DNA of 64,000 nucleotides from Desulforapulum autotrophicum HRM2 (GTDB lineage Bacteria > Desulfobacterota > Desulfobacteria > Desulfobacterales > Desulfobacteraceae): the NCBI RefSeq assembly GCF_000020365.1, contig NC_012108.1:2976001-3040000 (forward strand), in the 5' to 3' direction. Position numbers and translations under genes: made by a program. How positions within the stretch are numbered: the first letter of the stretch is position 1; the number at the start of each line of letters is the position of its first letter. The notes beneath the pieces are model-generated. The model worked only from the letters and a program-made list of their open reading frames with translations, had not been told where the DNA came from and made no database searches. Shown in pieces: positions 62,925-64,000 of this stretch.

Positions 62925-63962
62925 ATGATCAGAGTCGCCATTGCAGGGGCTACAGGCTATACCGGGGCTGAACTTGTTAAATTAATCACAGGACATAAAG
63001 AGGCCAAGCTCGCGGCCGTGACATCACAATCCTACAGTGGCCGGGCCATCCAGGAGATATTTCCCGCCATGAGAGGCGTTGTGGATCTTGTGTGCGAACC
63101 CCTTGACATCAACGCCATCAGTCAGCGGGTGGACTGTGTCTTTCTTGCCCTTCCCCACAAAGTTTCCATGGGGTATGCACCGCAATTTATAGAGAACAAG
63201 GTTAAAGTGGTGGATCTTTCCGCTGACTTCAGATTTCAGAATGCTTCAGCCTATGAAGCCGCCTACCAGGAACATTCGGCAAAAAGTCTTTTAAACGAGG
63301 CGGTATATGGGTTGTGTGAACTCTACCGGGACAAGATTGCCGGTTCAAACCTGGTGGGCAACCCGGGATGCTATCCGACAAGCGTTCTTCTTCCCCTTGT
63401 TCCCCTTGTCAGAAAAGGGCTTGTTGAAACCTGCGGCATTATTTCAGACTCAAAATCCGGGGTCAGCGGTGCGGGTCGAGCCCCCTCCCTTGGCAGCCAT
63501 TTCTGCGAGGTCAACGAGTCGTTCAAGCCCTACAAAATCGGCAACCACCGCCATGTTCCTGAAATGGAAGAGGTGATAAGCCTTGAGGCAAACGAGCCGG
63601 TCAGCATCACCTTTGTTCCCCATCTTCTGCCTTTGACCCGGGGAATGCTCTCCACCATCTATGCCCGGGTAACAACGGGTACCACCCAGTCCATGATCAG
63701 AACGGCCCTCATGGACCAGTATGACTCAGACACATTTGTGAGGGTGCTTCCCCAGGGAGAATTTCCCGACATCCGCCATGTCAGGGGAACCAATTTCTGC
63801 GATATCGGGTTTCACCTTGACCCAGGATCCGGGCAGCTCATTTTGGTCTCTGCCATTGACAATCTTCTGAAAGGTGCAGCTGGCCAAGCCGTTCAAAATA
63901 TGAACATCTTGTTTGGCCTGGAAGAACAAACCGGACTTGAGCTATTCCCGGGGGCACTATAA
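62925..63962 (+). CDS. argC: N-acetyl-gamma-glutamyl-phosphate reductase
   Basis: The 345-residue enzyme has the NADP motif IAGATGYTGAELVKLI (residues 6-21) and catalytic Cys149 in VGNPGCYPTSVLLPL, with the conserved DSKSGVSGAGR and HRHVPEMEE. It reduces N-acetylglutamyl phosphate in arginine biosynthesis. The RBS gggagagaga precedes ATG. It is divergent from cinA; what follows lies off the window. Confidence 0.96.
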   Translation: MIRVAIAGATGYTGAELVKLITGHKEAKLAAVTSQSYSGRAIQEIFPAMRGVVDLVCEPLDINAISQRVDCVFLALPHKVSMGYAPQFIENKVKVVDLSADFRFQNASAYEAAYQEHSAKSLLNEAVYGLCELYRDKIAGSNLVGNPGCYPTSVLLPLVPLVRKGLVETCGIISDSKSGVSGAGRAPSLGSHFCEVNESFKPYKIGNHRHVPEMEEVISLEANEPVSITFVPHLLPLTRGMLSTIYARVTTGTTQSMIRTALMDQYDSDTFVRVLPQGEFPDIRHVRGTNFCDIGFHLDPGSGQLILVSAIDNLLKGAAGQAVQNMNILFGLEEQTGLELFPGAL

Positions 63963-64000
63963 TAAACTGCGCACCCCTGACTTGACAGAGTCCCTTATTT

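Noticed and set aside
1-64000. tRNA or rRNA genes
   Set aside because: No cloverleaf with a T-loop or rRNA-like stretch was noticed on either strand; a dedicated search was not possible.

Overview
The window looks like chromosomal DNA of a marine sulfate-reducing Desulfobacterota bacterium of the Desulfobacteraceae type, for example a relative of Desulforapulum (Desulfobacterium) autotrophicum. That assignment is inference from gene content: a [FeFe] hydrogenase paired with a GltD/NuoF-type flavoprotein, a PEP-CTERM surface protein, TRAP-transporter and GntR remnants, and very heavy loading with group II introns and insertion sequences. No rRNA or tRNA gene was seen.

Layout. 1-6500: a partial secreted RNase T2, a secreted penicillin-acylase-type Ntn hydrolase, IS1634-type debris, a PilZ/cNMP/Ser-Thr kinase and a truncated gamma-carbonic anhydrase. 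6557-11156: a complete five-gene transposon (DDE transposase, AAA ATPase, two zinc-binding proteins, a small DNA-binding-type protein) with 25-bp TG...CA terminal inverted repeats and a 6-bp target duplication. It sits at the edge of a palindromic MITE-like repeat. 11453-16043: a giant cyclase/ATPase/TPR protein and an MBL-fold hydrolase. 16040-20605: a decay zone with a GntR fragment, a frameshifted IS1634 transposase, a dead uvrB copy, a RAYT fragment and an ORF-less group II intron. 21005-24060: a PEP-CTERM protein and a frameshifted subtilase copy.

24364 to about 31760 is the most unusual region. Group II intron B lies nested in the reverse-transcriptase gene of group II intron A, and a RIT element (three overlapping tyrosine recombinases) sits at the conserved QGG/VISP motif. 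A 1.2-kb inversion bounded by RIT ends has swapped the halves of the two RT genes. 31902-34100 holds a second, intact copy of the subtilase, preceded by a GEMM-type cyclic-dinucleotide riboswitch whose 3' flank can mask the ribosome binding site. 34360-37169 holds a RAYT transposase flanked by inverted repeat arrays, a RelE/HigA-type toxin-antitoxin pair and IS/TRAP fragments.

From 37.5 kb on the sequence is an ordinary, dense gene order. It has recC-recB-recD (minus strand, overlapping), a TPR protein, an RluA-type pseudouridine synthase, a small acidic protein, hrpB, a NitT/TauT-type ABC transporter translationally coupled to the hydrogenase pair, rlmD, an alpha/beta hydrolase, cinA and argC. 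Here genes work in clear units: RecBCD repair, the hydrogenase with its NADPH-type partner, and the three-part transporter. The accessory half is mainly mobile DNA and its scars.
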